Assembly (NCBI RefSeq): GCF_011300685.1 | Contig: NZ_CP049864.1 | Span: forward strand, 405,001-469,000 | Source: Lysobacter sp. HDW10 | Lineage (GTDB): Bacteria > Pseudomonadota > Gammaproteobacteria > Xanthomonadales > Xanthomonadaceae | Direction of reading: 5' to 3' | DNA: 64,000 nucleotides | Part shown: positions 1-8,979 of the stretch, piece after piece | How positions within the stretch are numbered: the first letter of the stretch is position 1 | Layout of the letters: the number at the start of each line of letters is the position of its first letter | The notes under the pieces: generated by a model | What the model was told of the DNA's origin: nothing | Seen by the model: only the letters and a program-made list of their open reading frames with translations | Database searches by the model: none | Program-made: the position numbers and the translations under genes

Positions 1-119
1 TCTTCCCAACGGGTGCCCGCTTCAATGCCTTCGTCAGGCATCCCTGCAGCTTCGTCGTAGATGAAGCCGCAAACGACGCACATCCAGGTGCGGTATTCGG
101 CGCTAGAGGTGTCACTCAT
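1..119 (-). CDS. Rubredoxin, 3' part cut by the window edge
   Basis: The reverse strand from the ATG at 119-117 reads a short protein with the first rubredoxin knuckle (CVVCGFIYDE, a CxxCG followed by the typical I-Y-D), then a GIEAGT-type stretch. Rubredoxins are about 55-residue one-iron electron carriers with two such CxxCG pairs. Only the first pair lies in the window, because the gene runs off position 1. It is divergent from thiE, with about 20 bases between the starts. The family call is firm; its redox partner cannot be told from here. Confidence 0.9.
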   Translation of the reverse strand, partial: MSDTSSAEYRTWMCVVCGFIYDEAAGMPDEGIEAGTRWE

Positions 120-139
120 GTTTCTTAAACCTAAGTCAA

Positions 140-802
140 TTGCTGCAATTGTCCCATGCGGTGAGCTCAGTGCGTGAGTCTTCAGTGCATGTGCCACGCG
201 GCCTGTATTTGATTACGCCGGCCACAGATTCGTTATCCGCGCTGCAATCTGCGGTCCTTCCTGTGTACGCACAGGCAGTGTTGATTCAATTGCGATGCAA
301 ATCGCCCGATGCACAGTTGCGCAAAGCGCAAGCGGAGTGGCTTCGCATGTTGACGCTCGAACACGGCATCCCATTCATCGTCAATGACGACATTGAACTC
401 GCATTCGCTGTTCGTGCCGACGGCGTGCATTTGGGTCGTGAGGACGGTGCGATTGAAACCGCGCGACGCACCTTAGGTGCCGAGGCAATGATCGGCGCCA
501 GTTGCTACAACGATTTTGCATTGGCAGAAGCGGCTTGGCAGCGTGGCGCGAATTACGTTGCCTTCGGCGCAGTGTTTGGCTCACCCACCAAACCGCAAGC
601 GCCGCGCGCTTCGCTCGATCTGTTTAAACAGGCGCGCGCGGCGGGCATGCATTCTGTCGCCATCGGCGGCATCACACCTGAGACAATAGACAAGGTCGTC
701 GAAGCGGGCGCCGATTTGGCAGCAGTCATTTCCGGCATTTACGCAGCGGCCGACTCCGCGATCGCGGCAGCGCACTGTGCGGCTGCCTTTGAAACCCACT
801 GA
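140..802 (+). CDS. thiE: Thiamine-phosphate synthase
   Basis: Joins the thiazole and pyrimidine phosphates to make thiamine phosphate in the cytoplasm. The 220-residue protein has the TIM-barrel landmarks of the family: the GLYLITP opening strand, the IVNDDIELA and GVHLGREDG segments, GASCYN, the phosphate-loop FGAVFGSPTKP and the closing VAIGGITPE. The open frame begins at a TTG (140). The family core starts at the GLYLIT strand, so one of the in-frame GTG codons slightly downstream could be the true start. It precedes hemL by 13 bases. The other thiamine gene, thiC, is about 16 kb away. Confidence 0.93.
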   Translation: MLQLSHAVSSVRESSVHVPRGLYLITPATDSLSALQSAVLPVYAQAVLIQLRCKSPDAQLRKAQAEWLRMLTLEHGIPFIVNDDIELAFAVRADGVHLGREDGAIETARRTLGAEAMIGASCYNDFALAEAAWQRGANYVAFGAVFGSPTKPQAPRASLDLFKQARAAGMHSVAIGGITPETIDKVVEAGADLAAVISGIYAAADSAIAAAHCAAAFETH

Positions 803-815
803 AAAGTAGAGCGTT

Positions 816-2102
816 ATGGATACCCGAGTTTCGCAAGCATTGTTCGCCAAAGCACAAGATCTGATGCCAGGCGGTGTCAATTCACCTGTGCGTGCATTCA
901 AATCTGTTGGCGGCGAACCGTTCTTTGTCGCGCGTGCAGAAGGCGCCTATTTGCAAGATGTCGATGGCAATCGCTACATCGATTACGTCGGTTCCTGGGG
1001 GCCGATGATTGTTGGACATAATCATCCAGAGGTGTTGAATGCCGTGATTGAAACGGCGCGTAATGGTCTGTCATTCGGCACGCCCAATCCGCTTGAAGTG
1101 GTGATGGCTGAGCGCATTCAAGCCTTGATTCCGAACTGCGAAATGGTGCGAATGGTCAACTCCGGCACCGAAGCGACTTTGTCTGCAATTCGTGTTGCAC
1201 GCGGCGTGACGCAGCGCTCGCGCATCGTCAAGTTCGAAGGGTGTTACCACGGTCATGGCGACAGTTTCTTGGTGAAAGCCGGCAGTGGCGCATTGACGTT
1301 TGGCGTGCCGACGTCGCCAGGTGTTCCCAAGGCTTTGGCTGATTTGACCCTGACCCTGCCCTATAACGACTTTGATGCGGCGACCGCATTGTTTGAATCG
1401 TGTGGGGATGACATCGCCGGTCTGATCATCGAACCGGTGGTGGGTAATGCGAACTGCCTGCCGCCGCGCGAAGGCTATTTGCAGCACTTGCGTGCGTTGT
1501 GCACGCGCTACGGTGCGCTGTTGATTTTTGACGAAGTGATGACCGGTTTCCGTGTGGCTTTGGGCGGCGCACAAGCGCGCTATGGCGTACAGGCAGACCT
1601 CGTCACCTTCGGAAAGATCATTGGCGGTGGCATGCCGGTGGGCGCCTACGGTGGACGTCGCGAGTGGATGTCCCAAGTTGCGCCGTCGGGTCCCATCTAT
1701 CAAGCAGGCACCTTGTCAGGCAACCCCGTGGCGATGGCCGCAGGTCTTGCGATGCTGGATCTGATTTCAGTGCCCGGGTTTCATGCGGCCATCGAAGCGA
1801 AGACCAACGCTTTGTGTGACGGACTTGAATATGCAGCGCGCGAAGCAAATGTTCCCTTCAGCACGCAGCGCGTGGGCGGCATGTTCGGCATGTTCTTTAG
1901 CGACGAAACGGTGGATACCTTTGCGCAAGCGGTTGCCTGCGATACCGCGCGATTCAATCGTTTCTTCCACGCCATGCTGGAACGTGGTGTGTATCTCGCA
2001 CCTTCGGCGTTCGAAGCCGGGTTTATGTCGAGTGCACACGGTGATGCAGAGATTGCCGCGACAATTGCCGCGGCACGTGCTGCATTCAAATCACTGGATT
2101 GA
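816..2102 (+). CDS. hemL: Glutamate-1-semialdehyde 2,1-aminomutase
   Basis: A PLP enzyme that converts glutamate-1-semialdehyde to 5-aminolevulinate, the second step of C5 haem synthesis. The 428-residue length is normal. The PLP lysine is K267 in [17 protein letters not shown], with the upstream [12 protein letters not shown] aspartate that binds the pyridine nitrogen. NSGTEAT (near 116) and YHGHGDS (near 144) bind the cofactor phosphate and substrate. It lies directly after thiE, as is common in gammaproteobacteria, and the two are probably co-transcribed. Confidence 0.97.
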   Translation: MDTRVSQALFAKAQDLMPGGVNSPVRAFKSVGGEPFFVARAEGAYLQDVDGNRYIDYVGSWGPMIVGHNHPEVLNAVIETARNGLSFGTPNPLEVVMAERIQALIPNCEMVRMVNSGTEATLSAIRVARGVTQRSRIVKFEGCYHGHGDSFLVKAGSGALTFGVPTSPGVPKALADLTLTLPYNDFDAATALFESCGDDIAGLIIEPVVGNANCLPPREGYLQHLRALCTRYGALLIFDEVMTGFRVALGGAQARYGVQADLVTFGKIIGGGMPVGAYGGRREWMSQVAPSGPIYQAGTLSGNPVAMAAGLAMLDLISVPGFHAAIEAKTNALCDGLEYAAREANVPFSTQRVGGMFGMFFSDETVDTFAQAVACDTARFNRFFHAMLERGVYLAPSAFEAGFMSSAHGDAEIAATIAAARAAFKSLD

Positions 2103-2129
2103 TCAAGACACAACGGGACTCGGCGCGAA

Positions 2130-2954
2130 TCACGCCGGGTCCAGAAACAGGTCGGGCAATAGCGTTTGGCCGGGTGCCACTGCGTAAGACGAAAAATCGG
2201 TCACACCTGCTTCGGCCAGCACGTCGTCATCGATAAAGAATTGACCCGTTTGCGTGCCTGCGTCTTTGACCAAAATGGCGTGTGCGGCATCGGCCACAAT
2301 GTCGGGCGTGCGGCAGCGGTCTAAGTCGATGCCCGGAATCATATTGAGCGCATCGGTTGCAATGATCGTGCGCGGCCACAAGGCATTGATCGAGATTTTT
2401 TCGCGACGCAACTCTGCAGCAACACCCATCGTGACAAAGCTCATCCCCATTTTTGCAAGGGTATAGGCGGTGTGCGGGCCCCACCATTTCGGATCAATGG
2501 ACGGCGGTGGCGCCAAGGTCAATACCTGCGAATTGCTCGCCTTCAACAATTCGGGCAAGCACGCTTGAATGCATAGAAACGTACCGCGCGCATTGACTTC
2601 ATTCATCAAGTCATAGCGTTTCATTGGCGTGTCTCGAATGCCTGCGAGCCAGATCGCACTTGCGTTGTTGACCAGTATGTCGAGGCTGCCAAAGGCTTCG
2701 ACGGTTTGCGCAACAGCCGCGCGCACTTGCTCTTCTTCACGAATGTCGCATTGAATGGCAAGTGCTTGCCCGCCTGCGGCACGCACTTCTTCTGCGACGG
2801 AATGAATCGTACCGGGAAGCTTCGGGTTGGGCACATTGGACTTCGCGGCAATGACGACATTTGCGCCGTCGCGTGCCGCGCGCAATGCAATTGCGCGACC
2901 AATGCCGCGCGATGCACCGGTGATGAAAAGTGTCTTGCCTTTAAGTGTTTTCAT
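2130..2954 (-). CDS. SDR family oxidoreductase (HSDL2-like)
   Basis: Short-chain dehydrogenase/reductase of 274 residues. The Rossmann motif TGASRGIGRA is at about 12-21, followed by a CDI turn, the NNAS motif and the catalytic YTLAK. The insert with NPKLPGTIHSVAEE and the SIDPKWWGPHTAYTLAKMGMS stretch resemble the hydroxysteroid-dehydrogenase-like 2 group, often found in lipid metabolism, but the substrate cannot be read from sequence. It is convergent with hemL and has no operon partner. Confidence 0.88.
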   Translation of the reverse strand: MKTLKGKTLFITGASRGIGRAIALRAARDGANVVIAAKSNVPNPKLPGTIHSVAEEVRAAGGQALAIQCDIREEEQVRAAVAQTVEAFGSLDILVNNASAIWLAGIRDTPMKRYDLMNEVNARGTFLCIQACLPELLKASNSQVLTLAPPPSIDPKWWGPHTAYTLAKMGMSFVTMGVAAELRREKISINALWPRTIIATDALNMIPGIDLDRCRTPDIVADAAHAILVKDAGTQTGQFFIDDDVLAEAGVTDFSSYAVAPGQTLLPDLFLDPA

Positions 2955-3015
2955 TTCTGCGTTTACGTGAATCGAAGTGCATCAAGTTTAGTCCAGCCAC
3001 TCTATAATCAGGCGC

Positions 3016-5010
3016 ATGCAGCCCGCTTGGTTACACAACATCGCCGACTGGATCTCGACGCATCCGTTGGCGGCGGGTCTTGTGATCTTTTTGATCGGCG
3101 CATGCGATGCCTTGGCTGTGGTCGGCATTTTGGTGCCCGCACTCCCGTTACTGTTCGCCGTAGGCGCCATGATTGGCTTGGGTCAGATCAATGGCGCGTA
3201 TGCCTTGGCTGCAGCGGCCCTAGGCGCCTTCGCAGGCGATTCATTCAGCTATTGGCTGGGCCGTCGCTACGGCAAAGAGATGCGCGGCATCTGGTTGTTT
3301 AGGCGCTATCCCTCATTTATTGATCGCGCTGAGAATCTGTTCAAGAAACACGACTTAAAGGCGATTGTGATTGCCCGCTTCGTCGGTGCGATTCGACCTT
3401 TTGTGCCTGCCATTGCCGGCATGGCCCACCTACCCTACCTACGTTTCGGCATTCCGAGCTTGCTGGCTTCTTTCGCGTGGGCGGCGATATTTTTAGCACC
3501 AGGTTGGATATTCGGCGCGTCGTACGAAGCGGTGGCCGCGGTGGCCGATCGTTTGGTCTTCGTGTTGCTGATCGTTGCCGTGGTTGTTGCCGGCATTTGG
3601 GCGATCGTCGTGTATGCCTCGCAACTGTTTGCGCGACATGCAGACCGACTGTTCGCTGGCCTGCTGCGTTGGACGCGCAGACATCCCACATTTGGTCGAT
3701 ATATCGGTGCATTGGTGGATCCAAAGCGCCCGGAATCGCCATCAATTTTGTTGTTGGCAGTTGCGGCAACGGGATCCATTTGGGTCCTTGCGGGTTGGAT
3801 CTTTGCACTGGTGGCGCGTGGCGGCCCCTTGATGCTGGATCTAAAAATCTATTCGCTGATGTTCTCGTTGCGAAACCCCCTCGCCGATCAACTCATGGCG
3901 GCTGTGGCTTCGATCGCGGACATTCAAGTGCTATTGCCCGCATTTGTTGTCGGCATTGCATGGCTGGTGTGGCGCAAGCGCTACATGGCAGCCGCGCACT
4001 GGGTATTTGCCGTCGCGGTAGGCTTGGGCTTTAGTGAGCTCATCAAACGTTTGGTAACGATGCCGCGACCGCCGACCGCACCGACGGGCTTTGGTTTTCC
4101 GTCGGTCTCGGTCTTGGTCTGTGCGGTCATGCTTGGCTTCTTCGCCGTTTTAATTGCGCGCGAACTGCCCTCACGTCGACGCGTGTGGCCGTACATGCTG
4201 GCGGCGGTGATCACAGTCATGGTCGCGTTTGCACGCGTCTACCTGGGTGCGCATTGGGCCAGTGACGTGGCCATGGCCATGACCATCGGTGTGACTTGGC
4301 TGCTCATTATTGGCATCGCGTATCGCAACCATGCCAACCGTGCGTTCTGGATGCGTCCTGTTGCAAGCGCGTTCTACGTCGTCTTGGTCGCCGCGATGTT
4401 GTGGCATGTGCCAGGCAAGGCCAACCGACTGTTATCTCGCTTCGAGCCCGCACCACCTGTCGCTGTGTTTACGCACGGCGATTGGTGGACCTCGCAATGG
4501 CGCGAAGTGCGCCCAATGCGCAACCACTACAACGATTTGCAGCAGTGGCCGTTGGACTTGCAACTCGCAGGTGATCTTTCGGGCCTGATCCGTGACCTAA
4601 GGGCGCGCGGTTGGAAACAACAAGCGCAGGCCGATTGGCTCGATGTCTTGCGCACGCTCGATGATCGAACGCCACCTGAGTCGCAAGTGATCTTGCCGTC
4701 CACTGTAGAAGCGCGTGCGGAAGTGCTGTTGATGTACAAGACATTGCCGAACGGTGAGCGCGATGTGCTGCGTGTTTGGCATGCACCGGCGCGTCTGACT
4801 GATAGCACCGCACTGTGGGTTGCCACGACGCAGCGCATGATCTTCAGTCGGCGTTTCCGTTGGCTAGGCGTGTGGCGTCCGACGGATGCAGGGCACGCCT
4901 CTCATGACGCATTGGTCGATGCGACGCGTCCTTGGTTGCAACAGGGCGCGAACGAAAACGGGCTCACCGTGCTTCGCGTGGACCTCACGCGACCCACATC
5001 GGGTCATTGA
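3016..5010 (+). CDS. DedA / PAP2-like fusion membrane protein
   Basis: A 664-residue inner-membrane protein with two lipid-associated modules. Residues about 20-200 are a DedA (VTT) domain, with the ARFVGAIRPFVPAIAG signature near 120-135. Residues about 240-440 are a PAP2 (lipid phosphatase) fold with motif 1 K344-x6-R351-P352 and motif 3 R407-x5-H413-x3-D417. The tail from about 470 is a soluble region like the LssY C-terminal domain. PAP2 motif 2 should read PSGH but reads PSVS at 362-365, so the histidine is missing. DedA proteins move undecaprenyl phosphate or other lipids, and PAP2 enzymes dephosphorylate lipid pyrophosphates. The PAP2 half may be inactive. The 3' end overlaps mpl by 7 bases. 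Confidence 0.88.
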   Translation: MQPAWLHNIADWISTHPLAAGLVIFLIGACDALAVVGILVPALPLLFAVGAMIGLGQINGAYALAAAALGAFAGDSFSYWLGRRYGKEMRGIWLFRRYPSFIDRAENLFKKHDLKAIVIARFVGAIRPFVPAIAGMAHLPYLRFGIPSLLASFAWAAIFLAPGWIFGASYEAVAAVADRLVFVLLIVAVVVAGIWAIVVYASQLFARHADRLFAGLLRWTRRHPTFGRYIGALVDPKRPESPSILLLAVAATGSIWVLAGWIFALVARGGPLMLDLKIYSLMFSLRNPLADQLMAAVASIADIQVLLPAFVVGIAWLVWRKRYMAAAHWVFAVAVGLGFSELIKRLVTMPRPPTAPTGFGFPSVSVLVCAVMLGFFAVLIARELPSRRRVWPYMLAAVITVMVAFARVYLGAHWASDVAMAMTIGVTWLLIIGIAYRNHANRAFWMRPVASAFYVVLVAAMLWHVPGKANRLLSRFEPAPPVAVFTHGDWWTSQWREVRPMRNHYNDLQQWPLDLQLAGDLSGLIRDLRARGWKQQAQADWLDVLRTLDDRTPPESQVILPSTVEARAEVLLMYKTLPNGERDVLRVWHAPARLTDSTALWVATTQRMIFSRRFRWLGVWRPTDAGHASHDALVDATRPWLQQGANENGLTVLRVDLTRPTSGH

Positions 5011-6365
5011 CCGCGAAGCTTTTCCGCGAAGCGTTTCGGCGCGGCATCGAAACCGCCGTTCGACATAAACACCACGTGATCTCCACGGCGCACGCGCGTT
5101 GCCAATTCAATGAGCAAAGCATCCGTATCAGCCACGGCAATGCCGTCATGCTTCAGTGCGTTAATGACTTTGTCGCCATCCCAGGGCAATTCAGGACGCT
5201 TTAAAAACACGACCGTGTCGGCATCGTCCAAGGACGGTGCCAAGGCGTCAGCGTGCGCGCCCAAACGCATTGAATTGCTGCGAGGCTCCATAGCCACCAA
5301 GATGCGTGCTTCACCTACGCGTGCGCGCAAGCCTGCAAGGGTGGTCGCAATCGCGGTCGGGTGATGCGCGAAATCGTCATACACCGTGATGCCGTCGACT
5401 TCACCGACGATCTCCAGTCGACGCTTGACGCTTTGAAACGCTTTCAATGCCGGCAAGGCGCTGCGGATATCTGCGCCTAAGGCTTCGCCCGCTGCAATGG
5501 CGGCCAAAGCATTCATGACATTGTGTCGCCCCAGAAGCGACCACTCGACGCGTCCAAAGTGCGCGCCTTTATGTGTGACATCAAAGACACTGCCGTCATC
5601 ATGGATTAAATGTGCGCCCCAATCGAATCCTTCGCCGATGCCAAAGGTTTCAACCGGCGTCCAGCAGCCTTGCGCCAAGACGGTCTGCAAATGGGCATCT
5701 TCGCCATTGACGATGAGCCGACCATTGCCGGGCACGGTTCGGACCAAATGGTGGAACTGACGCTGGATCGCTTCGATATCGGGAAAGATGTCGGCGTGGT
5801 CGTATTCCAAGTTATTCAAAATCGCGACGCGCGGACGATAGTGGACAAACTTGCTGCGCTTATCGAAGAACGCCGTGTCGTATTCGTCGGCCTCAACAAC
5901 GAAGGCCTTGCCTTCGCCAATGCGGGCCGACACACCAAAATCTTCGGCCACGCCACCAATCAGAAAGCCGGGTGACGCGCCTGCTGCATCTAACAAACGT
6001 GCAGCAATCGATGTGGTGGTGGTTTTGCCGTGCGTGCCTGCGACTGCGATTGTTTCGCGCCCTGGCAGCACATGGTCTCGGAGCCACTCTGCGCCGGAGG
6101 TGTAGTTCAGACCGTGATTGAGCACATGTTCAACCGCAGGATTCCCGCGGGACAGTGCATTGCCGATCACAATGGCATCGCAATCGCTCGAGAGGTTGTC
6201 GACCGAATACCCTTGCGAGAGTTGAATGCCCAATCGCTCGAGCTGCGTCGACATCGGCGGATAGACCGCTTGGTCACTGCCTTCAACTTGATGACCCAAT
6301 TCGCGCGCCAAGGCGGCGACACCGCCCATGAAGGTGCCGGCAATGCCGAGAATGTGAAGCTTCAT
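5004..6365 (-). CDS. mpl: UDP-N-acetylmuramate:L-alanyl-gamma-D-glutamyl-meso-diaminopimelate ligase
   Basis: Murein-recycling ligase that attaches the recovered tripeptide to UDP-MurNAc. The 453-residue protein has the Mur-ligase P-loop GTHGKTTTT at 110-118, the N-terminal ILGIAGTFMGG that distinguishes Mpl from MurC (GIGGxGM), and the FAHHPTAI and MEPRSNSMRLG segments of the central and C-terminal domains. Length is typical. It is convergent with the DedA/PAP2 gene (7-base overlap) and 26 bases downstream of adk's stop on the same strand, so adk-mpl may be one transcript. Confidence 0.96.
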   Translation of the reverse strand: MKLHILGIAGTFMGGVAALARELGHQVEGSDQAVYPPMSTQLERLGIQLSQGYSVDNLSSDCDAIVIGNALSRGNPAVEHVLNHGLNYTSGAEWLRDHVLPGRETIAVAGTHGKTTTTSIAARLLDAAGASPGFLIGGVAEDFGVSARIGEGKAFVVEADEYDTAFFDKRSKFVHYRPRVAILNNLEYDHADIFPDIEAIQRQFHHLVRTVPGNGRLIVNGEDAHLQTVLAQGCWTPVETFGIGEGFDWGAHLIHDDGSVFDVTHKGAHFGRVEWSLLGRHNVMNALAAIAAGEALGADIRSALPALKAFQSVKRRLEIVGEVDGITVYDDFAHHPTAIATTLAGLRARVGEARILVAMEPRSNSMRLGAHADALAPSLDDADTVVFLKRPELPWDGDKVINALKHDGIAVADTDALLIELATRVRRGDHVVFMSNGGFDAAPKRFAEKLRGQ

Positions 6366-6391
6366 GCCAAAAAGATGTTCCGTTCGCGAAA

Positions 6392-6970
6392 TCAGCCGAC
6401 GCTTGCGGCGGTGTCAATGGCTTCGATGATCCGTGTGAACACTTCGTCCAACTCACCGACGCCGTTGACCACTGTCAGGTTGCCATGGTTGCGATAGAAA
6501 TCCACGACGGGTGCTGTTTGTTCGTTGTAGACCTTGAGGCGCGTACGCACCGATTCCGGGCTGTCGTCGGCGCGGCCTTCCGCTTTGGCGCGACCTGCAA
6601 TGCGTTCGACCAAGAGCTCGGTGGGTACTTCCAATTGCACGGCGGCTTCCAGCGGCTGCTGGATCGAGGCAAGCAACGCATCCAGCGCATTGGCCTGTGC
6701 GACGTTGCGCGGGTAGCCATCCAAAATGAAGCCGTCTTTGCAGTCATCACGCGAAAGGCGCGATTTCAACATGCCGAGCAAGATCTCGTCGCTGACCAAT
6801 TCACCCCGTGCCATCACTTCTTTAGCGGCAATGCCGAGCTCTGAACCCGCGGCCACTTCGGCACGCAACAAATCACCTGTGGAAATGTGCGGGACCTGCA
6901 AATGGTCTTTCAGGCGTGAGGCCTGCGTCCCTTTGCCGGAACCCGGCGCACCGAGAAGTATCAATCGCAT
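6392..6970 (-). CDS. adk: Adenylate kinase (short form)
   Basis: Interconverts AMP + ATP and 2 ADP. The P-loop GAPGSGKGTQ is at 7-16, the AMP-binding STGDLLR follows, and DGYPRN and the LID-border arginines (RTRLKVY) are present. At 192 residues it is the short type: the lid between GRAK and RTRL is only a short loop with no zinc cysteines. The ATG at 6970 is chosen because TTGGAG sits 6 bases upstream. A TTG four codons earlier falls inside that Shine-Dalgarno. Divergent from pfp. Confidence 0.97.
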   Translation of the reverse strand: MRLILLGAPGSGKGTQASRLKDHLQVPHISTGDLLRAEVAAGSELGIAAKEVMARGELVSDEILLGMLKSRLSRDDCKDGFILDGYPRNVAQANALDALLASIQQPLEAAVQLEVPTELLVERIAGRAKAEGRADDSPESVRTRLKVYNEQTAPVVDFYRNHGNLTVVNGVGELDEVFTRIIEAIDTAASVG

Positions 6971-7078
6971 CAATTGCTCCAAGATTCGTCACGTCCATGG
7001 CCTTAGAATTCGGACACATGCACTACATGTGCCCACTTTAACGCATTGATGGCCAAACCGGCCTCTCCTCTGAGTCTC

Positions 7079-8317
7079 ATGTCCACCCGAAAGCACCCCC
7101 ACGGAAAGCTCCTATACGCCCAATCGGGCGGTGTCACTGCAGTCATCAATGCCACCGCTTCGGCGGTGATTTCAGAGGCGCGCGCGCATCACTTGGATGT
7201 CCTCGCTGCCCGCAACGGCATCCTCGGTGTCTTGAATGACGACCTGATCGATACCGCCGCCTTGTCATCCGCCGACGTGCGCGCCCTCCTGCATACCCCC
7301 GGCGGCGCGTTCGGCAGTTGTCGTTTGAAGTTGAAGTCGCTGACCGAGGACCGCGACAAATACCTTCAGTTGCTCGAGACGTTTAAAAAGCACGATGTGC
7401 GCTATTTCCTTTACAACGGCGGAAACGATTCGGCCGACACGGCGCTGAAAGTCTCCGCGCTGGCTGCCGAGTTTGACTATCCCTTGGTCTGCATTGGCGT
7501 TCCGAAAACGATTGATAACGACCTGGCGGTGACGGATTCCTGTCCTGGCTTCGGCTCGGCCGCAAAGTACACCGCCGTTTCCGTGCTGGAGTGTGCGCTG
7601 GACGTTGCAGCCATGGCCGAGACGTCGACGCGCGTGTTTGTCTATGAAGTGATGGGTCGTCATGCCGGCTGGTTGGCTGCTGCGGCCGGACTTGCAGGCA
7701 GTAAAGAAGGCGATGCGCCGCATCTCATTTTGTTTCCTGAGGTCGCTTATGACGAGGCGGCCTTCTTGGCGCGCGTCGATGCCTTCGTGCAAGCCAATGG
7801 GTATTGCGTTGTGGTTGCGAGCGAAGGCATTCGCACAGCTGAAGGCAGCTTTGTTGCAGACGCGGGCGGCGGAATGGATGCCTTCGGCCATACCCAATTA
7901 GGCGGCGTTGCGCCCTACTTGGCGGGGCGGGTTCAAGCCGCTTTGAAGCACAAAGTGCATTGGGCCATGCCTGATTACATGCAGCGTTCCGGCCGTCATT
8001 TGGCGTCGGAAACAGACTTGGCGCATGCGCGCGCCGTCGGCCGCAAAGCCGTTCGGTACGCGTTAAAAGGTTTGAATTCAACGATGCCGGTGATTCACCG
8101 TGTGCGCGACGTGCCCTATCGATGGACCGTGCGCCCGGCACCACTCGCCGAGATCGCGAACGCAGAAAAAAAGATGCCCGCGGATTTCATTCGCGAAGAC
8201 GGTTACGGCATCACCGAGGCAGCGCGCAAATACCTTCAACCCCTGATTCGCGGTGAGGCCTACCCGCCCTATGGCCGCCATGGGCTACCGAAGTATTTGA
8301 AGTTGAACTTGGATTGA
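7079..8317 (+). CDS. pfp: Diphosphate-dependent 6-phosphofructokinase
   Basis: Phosphorylates fructose-6-phosphate with PPi instead of ATP, reversibly. The 412-residue protein has QSGGVTAVINA, the YNGGNDSADTA nucleotide/PPi loop, the PKTIDNDL signature typical of PPi enzymes and the MGRHAGWLAA substrate segment. In ATP enzymes the two key aspartate positions are glycines; here the loop is GGND, as expected for PPi use. The ATG at 7079 lies just before the conserved start of the fold; an ATG at 7049 is possible and would add 10 residues. The neighbouring hppA and ppa also handle PPi. Confidence 0.94.
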   Translation: MSTRKHPHGKLLYAQSGGVTAVINATASAVISEARAHHLDVLAARNGILGVLNDDLIDTAALSSADVRALLHTPGGAFGSCRLKLKSLTEDRDKYLQLLETFKKHDVRYFLYNGGNDSADTALKVSALAAEFDYPLVCIGVPKTIDNDLAVTDSCPGFGSAAKYTAVSVLECALDVAAMAETSTRVFVYEVMGRHAGWLAAAAGLAGSKEGDAPHLILFPEVAYDEAAFLARVDAFVQANGYCVVVASEGIRTAEGSFVADAGGGMDAFGHTQLGGVAPYLAGRVQAALKHKVHWAMPDYMQRSGRHLASETDLAHARAVGRKAVRYALKGLNSTMPVIHRVRDVPYRWTVRPAPLAEIANAEKKMPADFIREDGYGITEAARKYLQPLIRGEAYPPYGRHGLPKYLKLNLD

Positions 8318-8326
8318 GTGCAACGC

Positions 8327-8350
8327 GCCTGCCGTTATTTGCAGGCTTTT
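8327..8350 (+). terminator. Possible Rho-independent terminator after pfp
   Basis: GCCTGC (8327-8332) pairs with GCAGGC (8341-8346) across an 8-base loop and is followed by TTTT. It overlaps the 3' end of the convergent gene. The stem is short, so this is tentative. Confidence 0.45.
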
Positions 8351-8838
8351 CCTTCCAGACTCATCGCCACGGCAAAACGGGGCAATTTCACGGCACCCGG
8401 CACCTCGGCTGCCTTTGCATCTGCGGCATACACGCGGCTACGTCCTTGCGCATCTAACTTAGGCGGCGCGAGTTTTGCACTGTCGCGCCAGACTTTCACC
8501 GTCGCAATTTGTGTTGGGCAGGCCGCACTGGGGATGAGAACTTGATCGTGGAAGACCCAATTTGCGCTTTGGGCGGCTTTCACTTTATTGGCATCAACGA
8601 GCGCGGCGCGGGGTGCGCAACGCGGATCTGTTTTGGTGATGGCAAACGTATACGGATCTGCCGGGCGACCTGTGTACACCCCGGAGATTCGCGCGCAGGC
8701 CTCGGGGAACACGCGAACGGTGTGTTTCACACCCACCGCCTGTGGCTTGGCCATCGGACGCACGATCTCTGGCTGGGTGTCAGCGGCGAAGGTCGTTGCG
8801 CTCATGAGAAGTGCTGCGACAAATACGATGGGCTTCAT
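8335..8838 (-). CDS. Secreted protein of unknown function
   Basis: A 167-residue protein starting MKPIVFVAALLMSATTFAA, a clean Sec signal peptide with cleavage after AFAA or nearby, so it is exported to the periplasm. The mature part has four cysteines (ACAR, RCAP, ACPT, KACK), which would allow two disulfides, and a proline-rich N-terminal stretch. I recognise no catalytic motif. The ATG at 8838 is preferred to upstream codons because the signal peptide begins there. It stands alone, convergent with pfp. Confidence 0.7.
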   Translation of the reverse strand: MKPIVFVAALLMSATTFAADTQPEIVRPMAKPQAVGVKHTVRVFPEACARISGVYTGRPADPYTFAITKTDPRCAPRAALVDANKVKAAQSANWVFHDQVLIPSAACPTQIATVKVWRDSAKLAPPKLDAQGRSRVYAADAKAAEVPGAVKLPRFAVAMSLEGKACK

Positions 8839-8979
8839 GGGATCACTTGGCGTTTGGCTCTTTCGCAAGCCTTACATGAAAAGTCTGAATCACGTCCGTC
8901 TTATTGCAGCACAGCATGAACAGCAGCTGACCTGTGCGATAGTCAAAGGGTTGCAACCCCATCCACTCGAGGAGGTTTC

